The notes: a model not told the origin generated them from the sequence alone. A stretch of DNA of 64,000 nt from Chelydra serpentina (GCA_037349315.1 JBAIAC010000006.1:14233501-14297500); one strand, 5' to 3'. Positions 36,162-47,939 are shown, counted from the first letter of the stretch. Numbers and translations: made by a program.

Positions 36162-36812
36162 GGCCTTGGCTACACTTGCACTTTATACCACAATAAAGCT
36201 GCCTAGAGCACTCTACCTCACTCCCCGTCCACACTGGCAAGGCACGTAGAGCACTCTGACTCCCTAGCTAGAGCGCTCCTGGTACTCCACCTCCGCGAGA
36301 GGGATAACGGCTGTTGCATCTTGGCTGAGACGCCCCAGCGTCAGTGTGAACGAGGAGTTAAGTTACTGCGCTCTGAATGACCTCCGGAAACGTCCCATAA
36401 TCCCCTTAAATCAAGTGGCCTCTCTTCTCTTTGTTGTGAAATCGGCTGAGGAACGCGGAAGTGCTGTTTCAAACAGCCGGCTGCTTATCTGCAACAGTAA
36501 ATGTTTGCTTTGAGTGAGTGAGAGGGAGAGGGGAGTCTGAACTTACAAGACAGCATGCTGACACACTCTCAGCACTCCAAAAAATCCACTCTCTCTCCTC
36601 CTGCCTACACACAACACACTCCTGTTACACTCCACCCCACCCCCTGCATTTGAAAAGCATGTTGCAGCCACTTGAATGCTGGGATAGCTGCCCATAATGC
36701 ACCACTCCCAATGTCACTATAAGTGTGGATAGACTGCAGCGCTTTCCCTAGTGCGCTCTCCGAAGGCTGGTTTAAGGCAAAGCACTCTACATCTGCAAGT
36801 GTAGCCATAGCC
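36162..36812. mobile_element. 651-bp non-autonomous DNA element related to Harbinger
   Basis: The left end GGCCTTGGCTACACTTGCA and inverted right end GGCTATGGCTACACTTGCA are near-perfect inverted repeats. TCA flanks both sides (36159-36161 and 36813-36815), so the duplication is 3 bp. Near the right end, GCTGGGATAGCTGCCCATAA with TGCACCACTCCCAATGTC parallels GTGGGATAGCTACCCACAG and TGCACCGCTTGCAATGTC near the right end of the 3.77-kb Harbinger. This points to common origin. No coding capacity. Confidence 0.85.
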
Positions 36813-37579
36813 TCAGTCACATACCTTCTTGTGCCTGTGGTCTGCAGAGGACGTAATCCTGCAGCAGAGAACCTTCTACCAGGGCATGGCCATGTGGCCA
36901 GGACTCAAATTTCAATCACATACCAGCTTCTAAAATCACCCAAGGCCATCCTTACAAATGTCACATGAACAGGGATGGCAGGGCACAGGAGCAAGTTAAG
37001 GCAGCTGTTTCAGTCTTGACTCTGAATATCCTTGTTCATATAATTTCAGATCAGATGTTTAATGCTATTTTATTTTTACTTTTTTGAGGAGGATGATACT
37101 CAGCACTCCCAAACAACCACATTGGGTACGTTTCCAAAGTGATATTTAAGGAGTTAGCAATGCAGATCCCATTAACATCAGATGGGCCAGCACACTTAAA
37201 ATCTTTCTTGCACCACTTAAAAAATTTAGGGACAAATGTCATACATGATCATTTATATGCTGTGTTGATGTGCAAATGTTTTCTGTGACAGATGGACACT
37301 CCAGCAGCACAGCCTAAAACAGCTACCAAAGACAATGTATTGTAATTCAGATTCCATTGATTTACTATGCAGCATGCACTGCAAGGTTACTGGAAACTTT
37401 TGGATAGCCATCTTTCAGTGAAAGGTAGAATTTTGAAAGAAGAAACAGAATAGGCACAAATAAATCATGCTGTACAGTATCTTCCATAAAATGGAAGATA
37501 ATGGCTATTTGTTACATTAATGTACTGTAAGATATCCCAGCCCATATGTCATCAAAATATAGAGAGATCCTTCAGATGG

Positions 37580-37760
37580 AATCATAGAAATTAGAGATGG
37601 TGAACACCTTTAAAGGCATCTTGTCCACCTCCTCCTTGACAATGCAAGACTGTTTCATACAGAATCAAGTGTTTGACCCTGTCTACTTTTAAACGATGCA
37701 AACAATGAGGCTTCCATCTTTGCCCTTGGGAAATAGTTCCACATTTTAATACACTTCATT
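37580..37760 (-). mobile_element. Old CR1 fragment, antisense
   Basis: ATAGAAATTAGAGATGGTGA, TTTAAACGATGCAAACAATG and GGCTTCCATCTTTGCCCTTG, then GGAAATAGTTCCACATTTTA, follow the reversed 3' region of an older CR1 family. Diverged. Confidence 0.6.
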
Positions 37761-37764
37761 ATTA

Positions 37765-38065
37765 TTGTTTACTTTCCTTCTGGTACTGCCTACATGCTCC
37801 AGGTGAGATCAGGATTCCATTGAGCTAGGAGTTGACTGAACACATAGTAAGAGTGCATACAGTCACTGCTTACAGTCAGTGCTTACAGTCTCAAGCAAAG
37901 GTGGGTGGAGGGGGAAGGCAATATTGCTATCCCCATTTTACAAATACTGAACAGAGGCAGAGCGTTTAAGCGACTTGCCAAAATTTATACAGGAAGTCTA
38001 TGGCAAGGGTCTTGAACCCAGAGCTCTTGAGTCTCACCCTGATTCTTTAACCAAAAGACCATCCT
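37765..38065 (-). repeat. MIR/CORE-like SINE, near full length, antisense
   Basis: It runs from the reversed 3' part (CAGGATTCCATTGAGCTAGG, CTTACAGTCAGTGCTTACAG) through CCCCATTTTACAAATACTGA and GGCAGAGCGTTTAAGCGACT to the reversed tRNA-like head (GGTCTTGAACCCAGAGCTCT, TTTAACCAAAAGACCATCC). Confidence 0.75.
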
Positions 38066-38254
38066 TCCAAAAGCCATTGCTATTATATATTTCTGACATG
38101 CACCTACATTATGCTATTCCTAATTTTATACCAGCTGTTTCTAGTTTCAGACTATAATTCCCCCACATAGATTATCTTACATTTATCAGGACACATTTAA
38201 TTGCTATTTCTTGCTCATGTTTCTCATGAAAATAAAAATAATACTTAGTGGTTG

Positions 38255-38445
38255 TGTAGCACTTTCTACCCAGGGATCTCAAAGTGCGTTACAGAAGGAG
38301 ATAAGTATTATTAGCCCTGCTTTACTGATGGGGAAAGAGGCACAGAGGTTCCATGTGTCTTTCCCCAGGTCACTGGCAGGGCTGGAAATAGAATCCAGAT
38401 CTCCTGACTCCCAGGCCAGGGCCCTTTCCACTTTCCTCTCATCTT
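38255..38445 (-). repeat. MIR/CORE-like SINE, antisense
   Basis: GGGATCTCAAAGTGCGTTAC, AGTATTATTAGCCCTGCTTT, TGGGGAAAGAGGCACAGAGG and AATAGAATCCAGATCTCCTG are the core and head of the SINE in reverse. Confidence 0.75.
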
Positions 38446-39311
38446 TTGACCCTCCTTAGGCATTGTTTTTCCTTTCTCCAGCTCCTCTGAAACCCTTCTG
38501 AAGCTGAGGAGGGGGAACACCAGAAGAATGAGACGGGGTGATGGACACATTCTCTGGCTTTGTCCGCCTCCCCTCCAAACCCATGGGACTTTTGCAGGTA
38601 GGTTTATGCTGACCCTGTCTCAGAGGTGTCTGTCGGTCAGAACTCCCTGCTTGATCTTCAGGGGGAAATCACTCATGTCTCTAGTCTAAAGCAAGAATTC
38701 AAAGGAAACTCCACAAATACAATGAGAGAGATAATGGAGTGTTTTGTAAGTAATTAAAATATATGATGGGCTCAAGAATTATTTTTAATGATTTCACTGT
38801 TATCATCTATGTAGGTCATGTTGTCTGTGTTGAAGTTTTGAGAGAGAAACCAGTTCAGGGCATCTTTTAAAAAATGATTTAAAAGACTAAGTAAGCAGTT
38901 CTAGAACAAGCGAAATAGGTCACTAGCTAATCTAACAGTTCTCCTAACCTAATTTATAATGGTACAATGCAACAGTCAAATTAAGGTTTAATTAAAATAC
39001 AATCAATAAGTCAATGGTTCAATTTATCCGTCTCACCAATTACTACAATTAGTAACTAAATCAAATTATAATGAACAAGTTAAGAAAAGTAATTCTCTTA
39101 AGGTCTTACAGGAAGGCTAAGGGGAGAAGCATTTCCCTTTGATTTAAGCTATTTAGCTACGAGTCTTGTTAAAGGCAGATGCTATTCCTTGCCTTCGTTT
39201 TGGGGAATCACAGCTCTGAAAATGATTTCCTGGTAACTTCCTCCTCTGGCTGCTTTGTCCCATTAAGCTCACTAGTCACAGAAATCACATGAAGGTTTTG
39301 TTTATCTAACC

Positions 39312-39676
39312 CAGTGGTTCTCAACCAGGAGTACATGTACCCCTTGGGGTACGCAGAGGTCTTCCAGTGGGTACATAAAACAGGCTACATAAAAAGCACT
39401 AGTGAAGTCAGTAGAAACTAAAATTTCATACAATGACTTGTTTATACTGCTTTATATACTATACACTGAAAGGTAAGTACAATATTTATATTCCATTTGA
39501 TTTATTGTATAATTATATGGTAAAAATGAGAAAGTCAGCAATTTGTCAGTAATAGTGTGCTGTGACACTTTTGTATTTTTGTGTCTGATTTTGTAAGCAA
39601 GTCGTTTTTAAGTGAGGTGAAATTTAGGGGATGCAAGACAAATCAGACTCCTGAAAGGGGAACAGTAGCTACTGAT
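39312..39676. mobile_element. hAT non-autonomous element, about 365 bp
   Basis: The left end CAGTGGTTCTCAACCAGG is a textbook hAT terminus. GTACCCCTTGGGGTACGCAG and CTTCCAGTGGGTACATAAAA follow. The right part shows CTGAAAGGGGAACAGTAG but the terminal repeat itself is degraded to TACTGATC. No ORF. Confidence 0.75.
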
Positions 39677-39679
39677 CTA

Positions 39680-41165
39680 GGCTATTCCATATCCCCAGTT
39701 TAACACAGTGACTGCAGCCTTCTGGCAGTCTGGCATAGACACAGAATGATTTCTAGAGTCCTACACTTTTAGCAGCTTTAGAATGACACTGCTTTAACAC
39801 AGAGATCTCTTCCTGTTCAAATAGCAGACTTAAGGGGTTTAGTGTCTATTTTGAGAAGCACTTAGTGACACACACAACACACACGCACACACACTAGTGG
39901 GCATTGGAGTGATCTGAGCATCCTTACACTGCTCTACAAAGGGATTTTCACATCTTCTTCTCAAAGTTTTAAGTTCATGTGACTGGCCTTGGAAGTAGAT
40001 TGATATTTGCCATTATCTTTATTGATAAGATGTAGTTTGGAGCTATTGCACATGCAGTGGGGAAAAGTTCAGCTTTTTCCTCTCTCTTTGTTATAGGCGT
40101 CAGGCTTGGCTTTGCCAGTGGTCAGAGTCAGGAAGAGAGCAGGACACAACTTCAGGTTGATGCGAAAGAGTCTCCCCACCCCCATCCCTTCCTTCTTGCA
40201 CAGTTGGCAACTTTGGTAGGAATCAGTGATTCCTCTGCTCCACCCCAGGGGACCCTTGTCCATTTAGGGGTTCCAGCATGTTGCCTATAGTTCAGTGTGG
40301 ACCAATGACTTGGCATCTGGACCTTGAAGTCACACTGAAGATTCCAGGTTAGAATGTACATGTCTGAGAGCAGTTTGCTGATAAGGGCAAACAGATGGCT
40401 CTCAAAAGATACCATGCGATAAGGAGATGGTAGACAAACTTCTGCTTAGGCCCAAGACATAAATGTCTTCCTTGTTTAAATATAACTACTGACTGTTAGC
40501 AATCCACATTCACTCATTCCCACACGTTCGTGTAACAGTGAGTTAAGTATGAAACTGGGGAAGTAACTCTAAGAGTCAGGGGCAGAGTCTAGGGCAAGTA
40601 AGTGACCTTACCCTAACACCCTTTTGACTGCAAACCAGAAAGCTGCTCCGGACATCTCCTTCTAAATGCAACTTTCAGATACTTTTGGCCAACTAGAGTT
40701 ACTCAGGCCTACGTCCAAATACGACCTATATTCCCTACAACATTGTAGTGTTTCCTGTCTCCTTACCTGTGAGCAGCCTCTGTAATGGACAATATGGACC
40801 TTAATATACTTTTAAATCTTCTGTTCAGTAAAACTTACTGCACATCTATTTAAATGACACCTGACCCTATAGAAAATACATATTGGAATTCTTCAGAAAT
40901 AACCTTACAACTTTTTATCTTTCTAGTCAGTGTTTTTCTCAGCCATCTCTTGTGTTTCTTTAATTGAGTCAGTATTTCTCCCTTGGGAGCAGATACTTTT
41001 ACATACCTAGTGTAAGTTTCTACATATGCTGAGCTTTGGAGTTTGAGCCAGCAGAGAACAGCTATGGTGGGTTCCAGCATAATCCCAACATGTACAAGCG
41101 ATGAGCAACACAAGGAGCCCAGGGACACTCAATCCTGAATTTATGGCATTGCTACTGCACGGACA
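39680..41165. other. No recognised gene
   Basis: A short CA-rich run lies at 39869-39895. Nothing else supported. Confidence 0.45.
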
Positions 41166-41167
41166 CC

Positions 41168-42286
41168 AAATGCTAAATTCACAAAGAAACAGAGGCATGG
41201 CACTGGCTACATCGAACTTTTAAGCACCTAGAAAAATCACTGGGATTCAAATAGCCCGGGGTAGGTACCTAAGCTCCCTGTACAATGAATGGGGAGATAC
41301 AGGCACCTCAGAATGGGATTCACAAAAGCAAGCATGCAGCTCCCTGCCCAAGCTAGGAGATGCCAGCCAGAGGGGTGGCTGCTAAGCCCCACTCTCTCAG
41401 GGAATTTGGCACCGAAATCCAGGCTGCATGGAGGTGCCTCCTTCTGCTTGGGATTCTCAGTTTCAAACCCTCTCTTGGCACTAGGCACCTATGCCACTTT
41501 CACAATAAGCTAGGGGGTGGTAAAGGGAAGCTGCAGCAGCAGCTCCTTCATAACTTATCCCAGTGAGTAGGGTATTCAGCTGGGATGTGGGACATAGCTG
41601 CTTCAGAGTCTCTCTTCCTCAGGCATTGGGGTTTGAACAGGGATCTGCCACCTCTCAGGTGAGTGCTCTAACCATGGGAGCCCCTACTCCCATTGCATGT
41701 GCTAGCCCTTGGGCTACAGAGTCATTCTCATGCGTTTGCTCTCTCCCTCTCTCACCGGCCCAATGACTTTTTCAATTATTTATCCACAGTGGAACAGCTT
41801 CAACAGGAGAGACTGAGGAAAGCTCCAGACAAGAACGTCCTATAAGTCACCCATCAGAGCACTTGCCGGAGAGGTCGCAAATGCCTGTTCAAGTTCCTTC
41901 TCAGACGGAGGGGGGGACTTGAACCAAGGATCTCCCACACCCCAGGTGAGGACACTAGGCACTAGGATAAAAGTGATGAGGGAGGTCCAGCTGCTGTGTG
42001 TGAGTTTGCACGTGGGGTCCAGTCTGGTAGGCAAGTTCTGAGCACGTTTACCAGGTCAAGCCCCATAGGCAGAAGAATGCAGAACTTCCCCTAGTTAGTG
42101 CATCGCTCTAGGACTTAAGTATCCAGATGCAGTGCACATGCTCAGAGGCAGAGACAGGTGCCTAGGGAACCTTTACTGCAAAACCTTAAGCATTGAGTGA
42201 GATTTGTGAATCCCAGTAGGGCCTGATTCTGGGATTTAGGCCTCTAACTGTGACAGGTGCTTAAATCTTTTTATGAATCTAGCCCC
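41168..42286. mobile_element. 1.1-kb inverted-repeat element carrying tRNA-like units
   Basis: The left end TGCTAAATTCACAAAG and inverted right end GGGGCTAGATTCATAAAAAG, each followed by AAGCACCT and CACTGGGATTCA-like blocks, define the element. A related fragment is at 4272. Two antisense tRNA-like units lie within, each with box B and box A at tRNA-like spacing: 41631-41678 and 41915-41964. No ORF of note. Superfamily unknown; limits approximate because no target duplication could be fixed. Confidence 0.55.
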
Positions 42287-42544
42287 AAGTTACCCGTGCT
42301 TAATAGTGGGACGTGTAAGGTGCAAGAGGAGAACATGTAACCAAGTCCCATTGGCTTGCTCAGGATCCCGCTTACAGCCCAGTGACACCTGTCCCTTTAT
42401 TACCCTAAACTCTTGAAATTAAAGGAGAGTCCAAGCAAAGGGCTCACTGTGGAAATCTACATCTGGGTAGCTGTGACTTCTCAAAGCTGCCTGTGGAATT
42501 TGGATGGACAATTCCTATTGAAATCTCAGTCCTGGTACCTCCAC

Positions 42545-42750
42545 TCATGCTTGCAACCCTGGGCTCCCTGCTGTGGCTTGTGTTAGTGCGATGTCTATCA
42601 TCTTAGCCAATACATGGGGATTGAACTGAGGACTTCCAGTTAAAACGCACAAGCTGCGACTGCTTGAGCTAAAGCATCCAGGTGCCCTAGCTAGGGCTGT
42701 AAGAGACTCAAAGTCTCTGAGGATTGAGCAAACCGGGGGCCTTGTCTCAT
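42545..42750 (-). repeat. tRNA-derived SINE, antisense
   Basis: On the minus strand, GGATGCTTTAGCTCAAGCAG is a box A-like sequence and CTCAGTTCAATCCCCATG a good box B about 35 bases downstream, the spacing of a pol III tRNA-type promoter. The body follows toward 42545. It directly follows the element at 41168-42286 by 260 bp. Confidence 0.65.
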
Positions 42751-42754
42751 ACAC

Positions 42755-45590
42755 GCTCACCAGTGGATTCCACTAGGATCAAGATCTCTGTGTTTTCTTA
42801 ATGATGCAGCATTACAGTTTGAATCATGAAACAGCACGTATATCAGCAGCACTAACTTCTAGTAGTCAATATCAGCTTGCCCTATTCTTCCGTCAGCGGA
42901 AGTCCCCCAGGGATAGTATGATCACTTTCTGCCTTTAGTGGGTCTGTTTTGCCTTCCTCCCTGTTAGATGACACCAGTCTCCACTGGTTTCCATCTCAAG
43001 GAAATGTCAGAAGATTCAACCTATTTTCAAGCAATGTAAAAAAAGAATCAATCTTGTCTGCAACCTTTTTGTCATCCATGTCATTGAAACCAAGAGATGG
43101 CAAGATGTTCAAGATTCACTTCAGTTTCCTGACAGAAAAAAGAGAACCCCTTGGAACCACAATTATCTGCAAGGAGAATACAAGCATATCCTGGGAACCT
43201 TTGTAAGCACGGTGGATTTTTTGTGAAGTATCAGCCAGCGTGAAAGATAATGATCAGGCAGCATCATTGACAGGTCGATATAAAGCATGCGGTTCTCAGT
43301 TCAGTCCATTTTGTCTTAATGACTTTTAAAAAATCTTACAAAAGGTAGCCAGGATTGTCTGCTAAATTTATTAAGCGATAGACATTCTAATGAGATTAGT
43401 GCAGCTATTTTTATCACCATGACAAAGACATAGCAAATTAAGCTAGTGTTCAGTGTTAGGCTAAAGTCCACAAAAAGAGAAAATACAGAGTTAAGGTGAA
43501 GTCACTGGTTTGAGCTCATCCCAATTTTTTTGTGCTTGAAACTAGAGATAACAACAGACCCATCCTCACCCAGCACTTGAAACAGATTTTTAGGCTTAAA
43601 CCGTTAAGTTTTTTCCCCTCCCTTTTAGCCTAACCATCCTCATTTTTGGGTGCTTATCCAAACTGAACTGAATCTCCAAACCTCTTGTGGGTTCCCGATC
43701 ACTAGACAAATCACCAAAGGCCTTCTAGGAGTCTATCCACGTTACAAAGCCCGCCGTGATTTTGTACCTGTTCACAGCATGACTATTTTGCAAGCACCAC
43801 TGTTTGATCTATGTCCAGACAACAGCTTTCCTGCCATTCAAACCACGTGGATGCAGCCACACTGTTTACTTCTATTTGTATCAGTGCATTCTAGGAAAAT
43901 CTGCATCTATTCTGCATTGCCTCCTCAGGGGATAGAGTGTTCAGCGGACATGTACACAGAGCAGCATCAGCAGCACATTCTGGGATATCATGCCACACAG
44001 AGCTGGGAGGTTAAACCAGTTATACAGAAATGAGCATGGGTCTGGTTATTATAAGGGCATGGCTGCCCCGTAGTTGCTCATGCTATCCAAACATGGCACA
44101 GCTGGCACCCCCGCCACAGTTTCCGTCCTGGAAGTTGGTCCTCTCAACTTTCTAGACATCAGTCTGTGCTGGAGATGTGGCTTAGCCTTAGGCCCAAGTG
44201 CTAAACGCACAGAACCAAAAACCCTTTTGGGGTAGCAAAAGTCCAACTAAGGAATGCCTTTGAGACTCTTTCCCTTGTTCTGGTGTAGTCCTCAGGCTGG
44301 TTCCCCTGGAGACCTAGCTCAGGGGCTTCCACAGGAACCTACCTACTCTCTGTGGTTCCATACCCAGACTGATCTCTCTGTCCTTGTAAAGGCCCAGGTG
44401 TCCATTAAACTATCACCTGACCCTCCTAAATCCAGTCCCCTCAGCTGGAACCAGCTATTTAATAATGGCACAGGTGTGGCTGGACCCATCTCCCGCACTT
44501 ATGTCTGGAAAGCTAGTCTATGCAGCAGGCCTCTGACACAACCAAGCCGCTACAGCCAAGTGCTACCCATCCTGTGTGCAGGCAAAAGCCATGTCTAGAG
44601 CCAACCATGGCAGTAACTGGTTACAAACTTAAGTGAAAATTGGAGAGTGGACAGGCCCTTACAAAGCACCTTCTTATTGGTACTACCTAAGCACTGCTGG
44701 TGGAGTCCCAATCTGAAGATGTGAGACTGAGTACCCTGGTAAATAACAGGTGGAGAGCCACAAAGTTCATATTCAGATCCAAACTTTTCTGAAGTCTGGG
44801 GGTATTTGGCCCATTACAGAGACAGGAAATAGCTTCAAAGTTCAGATCCAGATCCAAATTTCCTCCAACATCACAAATGTTCAGTTCTGGAGTTTGGGTT
44901 CAGGCCAATCAAAGTTTCAAAATTTTCCAGTGGAAAAAGTGGACAATATTTCATGAAAGGTTTTGCAAAAAATGTTCCTGTTCTTCCACCAACTCTATCC
45001 AGGGTTGGAATTCCAAACCTGAAGAAAGGAGCTAGCCATTGAAATGAATGGCAGTTATGTGGCTAAATCCACCAGTCAGCTTTGAAAAAAAATATCTCAG
45101 CCAGGAATTGTATGTGCTCGGGTACGGATGATTTTTTTAAAAACAAAACAAGCAAAATCAGCTACAAGCTCAAGTGGCCAGCACTCTCTCTAGGAGCTGC
45201 AAGAGTCCCATCAGAACGAGAATCCATTTGTGTCCAGATTCCAGGCTATGACCTGAACTGTCCCTGCAGCTCACAGTACTAAAGGTACCGTCACTAGTCA
45301 AGGGAAACTACTCACCAAGGAAAGTGCACAGTTAAAGTACTAAGAGGTCAGGCCCAACAGAACCTCGAGGGAAGGATAGAGTCCCCACAATCATACTGCG
45401 GCCAGTCTCAGGAACCCATAGTCAGAAGACTATGCAGTTCCTCTAGCCTGGTGTGAAGGGAACCATTTCTTGTTCCTGAGGACGCTCCCTCTTTTACAAA
45501 CTCAGACTGCACATGAGAAACCTCAAGGAATGCTTCATCTGGTCCTCCATCAGATGACCTGTCCTCTCAATGCAGCTTTAACTGAATAGC
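42755..45590. other. No recognised gene; possible conserved stretch
   Basis: About 43205-43480 is AT-rich, repeat-free and has homeodomain-type words (TTTATTAAG, AATGAGATTAG). 44250-44600 is GC-richer and may be an unnamed repeat. No coding evidence. Confidence 0.35.
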
Positions 45591-45594
45591 TTTC

Positions 45595-45690
45595 CCCAAC
45601 CCTGCCCCTTTTTGGTGCCCCTCTCTTCTGTTCTTAGCCTAAATTAGATTGTAAGCTCTTATGAGCATGGACTATAGCAAAGATTGTCCA
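45595..45690 (+). repeat. MIR/CORE-like SINE fragment
   Basis: CTAAATTAGATTGTAAGCTC and TTATGAGCATGGACTATAG match the middle of the common SINE family. Confidence 0.55.
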
Positions 45691-45839
45691 AAATGACTGG
45701 TGATTCTGGGTGCCTCAGGCTTTAGGTGCCCAGCTTGAGAGATGGTAGAGGAGCCTGATTTTCAGAAAGTAGTGAGCTACCTGCCCTCCAAAAAATCAAG
45801 TCCCTTTCAATAAAGTTTCTTGCACCTTCCTCTGAAATA

Positions 45840-45920
45840 ACTGGTGCTGGCCATTGTTCAAGCCACAGTACTGGACTAGATGAATCACAGGTCTGATTCA
45901 ACATGGCAATTCCTATGTTA
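45840..45920 (+). mobile_element. CR1 3'-tail fragment
   Basis: GTACTGGACTAGATGAATCA, then CTGATTCAACATGGCAATTC and CTATGTTAC, follow the 3' end of the CR1 subfamily also seen at 20405 and 48287. It ends at the solo LTR. Confidence 0.7.
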
Positions 45921-45930
45921 CCAATGGTAG

Positions 45931-47063
45931 TGTAAGGGGACTGTTATCCCCTTACTAACATTCAGAGCTCTCAGGGGCAATAGGGAGAGGCCAATGCTCC
46001 AGGTCAGCTCTGATTGACAGGGGGGCAGGCGAATCAGGGAGTCAGGAGGTCAGGGTGGATCCCGTCCTCCGTGTGAGCTGACGTTGCCCGAGTCAGAGTG
46101 AGTGGGGCCGAGCTGAGGAGAGGGCAGAGGCCAGAGCTGAGCTGGGCCAGATCTGGAGGGGCCAGAAAAGCAGCCCAGGGAGACAGACCTGCCCTGGGGG
46201 AGAAGCTGCAGCAGCCAGAGCCAGAGGGGCCAGGGCAGCAGCCCAGGCAGCTGGAGGCAGAGCAGCAGCAGCCGTGCAGAGGCAGAGGAGCTGGAGCTGA
46301 GGCAGAGGAGCTGGAGCTGGGGCTGGAGCAGTCCGGAGCCAGGTGCGGTGAGCAGCTGGGGAGAGCGAGGGGGACCCTGGGCAGTGGGCCCAGCGCAGGG
46401 GACGCCTCAGCCAAGGGGCCCTGCAGGCCAGACTTGCAGGGGGATCTAAACCCTGACAGGGCGGGGGCAACGCTGGGAAAAAGGGTCTTGCCACCCAGAG
46501 CCTGCGAGCGTGTGGCCACCGCCGGAGCAAGTATCCAAGCCACAGCGTCCCTGCAGCACAGCCAGGGCCTGAGAAGGAGCCTGGGACTTACACAGGAACA
46601 GACTGAGCTGCCCTGACATTTCAGAGACACTGTTGTGATGTTCCCTGCCACAGAGCGGGGTGATGTGTTTTCATTAGCCTTTCCCATTTCTCCTTATTCC
46701 TGTTACAAATTAATTGTTAATTAAATAATTTGCATTTGCTTTGAATTGTATGCAGTGATCAGTGGGTCAGGGAAGCATCCTGTTTAGAGAGAGTACCCCG
46801 GAGTGGGGACACCCTACACCCTGACCTAGGTGACCACAGCAAGGTTGGGGGTCGAGCCCCCCAGGAATCCTGGGCCCAGCCTTGTTGGGGTTACGAGGAC
46901 TCTGCCAGACAGGAGAGTGCAAGGGGAGTCCTCGAGGGCAGGGAGGCCTCTGGGTAAAGGAGGTGGGAGCGAGGACTGAGATCCTTCCGCTAGCCCATTT
47001 CACCGGGGTAGTGCAGAGACGAGGAAAGTTCCCCACAATAGCGGGACTATTCCCCCACTTACA
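45931..47063 (+). mobile_element. Solo LTR, 1.13 kb, with GTAG target duplication
   Basis: It begins TGTAAGGGGACTGTTATCCC and ends CTATTCCCCCACTTACA. GTAG repeats directly on both sides (45927-45930 and 47064-47067). The left 650 bp is strongly purine-rich and GC-rich with CAGCAGCC / GAGGAGCTGGAGCTG repeats, which explains the long open frames on both strands (172 and 217 codons); neither is a gene. The middle turns AT-rich (TTAATTGTTAATTAAATAAT). No internal retroviral sequence. Confidence 0.85.
46298..46326 (+). repeat. Short tandem repeat in the LTR
   Basis: GGCAGAGGAGCTGGAGCTG occurs twice in a row with an 18-bp period, then a third partial copy. Slippage in GC-rich purine sequence. Confidence 0.7.
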
Positions 47064-47219
47064 GTAGGAGCAGAAGTTCATTTAAGTATAGTATTGGGGA
47101 AATGAGTATAGTTGGGGGGGTTAAAAGAAACTGGTTTCCAGAATGCACAGGGTCTTTTCCTACCCCTAACACTGATGTGCTGTGCCACCTTGAATATAAC
47201 TGTGCTCCATGTTGCCCAT

Positions 47220-47710
47220 CTATATAATCGATATACCATTGTATTATGTGCTTTACAAAGGTGGGTAGGTATTATTAAAACCATTTCTGCAGATGAGAAA
47301 ACTGAGGCACAGAGATTAAGGATCTTCTCAAGGCACAGTGACTCAGGGCTAGTCTACACTACCCGCCTGATTCGGCGGGTAGTGATCGATGTTTTGGGAT
47401 TGATTTATCGCGTCTCATCTAGACGCGATAAATCGATCCCAGAAGCGCTCCCCGTCGACACCAGAACTCCAGCTCAGCAAGCGGAGGAAGCGCTGTCAAT
47501 GGGGGAGCCTGCCTGCTGCCGTGTGGACCGGGGGTAAGTAATTTAAAAATCGATCTAAGATATTCGACTTCAGCTACGCTATTCACGTAGCTGAAGTTGC
47601 ATATCTTAGATCGATCCCACCCCCTAGTGTGGACCAGCCCTCAGTGGCAGAGCTGAGAATAGAAGAGAAATCTCCTGACTAGCAGGCTCATGTTCTGTCC
47701 ACTGAAACAT
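47220..47710 (-). repeat. MIR/CORE-like SINE, antisense, split by the MITE
   Basis: Left part: TTATGTGCTTTACAAAGGTG and AACTGAGGCACAGAGATTAA. Right part: AGTGGCAGAGCTGAGAATAG and AAATCTCCTGACTAGCAGG. Joined across 47346-47640 these are one SINE copy. Confidence 0.75.
47346..47640. mobile_element. Complete Harbinger-like MITE, 295 bp, TCA target duplication
   Basis: Ends GGGCTAGTCTACACTACCC and (inverted) GGGCTGGTCCACACTAGG. TCA flanks both sides (47343-47345, 47641-47643). It contains CGCGTCTCATCTAGACGCG and CAGCTACGCTATTCACGTAGCTG, both palindromic. It is inserted into an antisense MIR-like SINE (47220-47345 and 47641-47710). Same family as 15754 and 52972. Confidence 0.92.
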
Positions 47711-47939
47711 ACCAATCCCGCACATGCAAGCCTCATGAGAATGTTGTGAAGATTAATGAATATAAAGAACTTTGAGCTCCTCCCTTGATAGGCAGAGCAT
47801 AGGTGCAGAGTGTTCATTGTTTCTGTTACTATTATGGGATAGAATACAGTATACAGAATCCTTTGGGCTTTGTAAGGTGACCAGAACCTTCTTCTATGTA
47901 TCACTGCTGAGTCTGGGCTTGATTTACTGGCTCCCAAGG

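Noticed and set aside
41631..41678. Candidate tRNA gene
   Set aside because: Box A and box B spacing is tRNA-like but the sequence cannot form a full cloverleaf by eye and lies inside a repeat; treated as tRNA-derived.
43650..44033. 127-codon plus ORF
   Set aside because: No motif, no splice context, no neighbouring exon; length is within chance for this base composition.
46034..46687. 217-codon minus ORF and 172-codon plus ORF
   Set aside because: They lie inside a GC-rich solo LTR with clear ends and target duplication; composition explains their openness.
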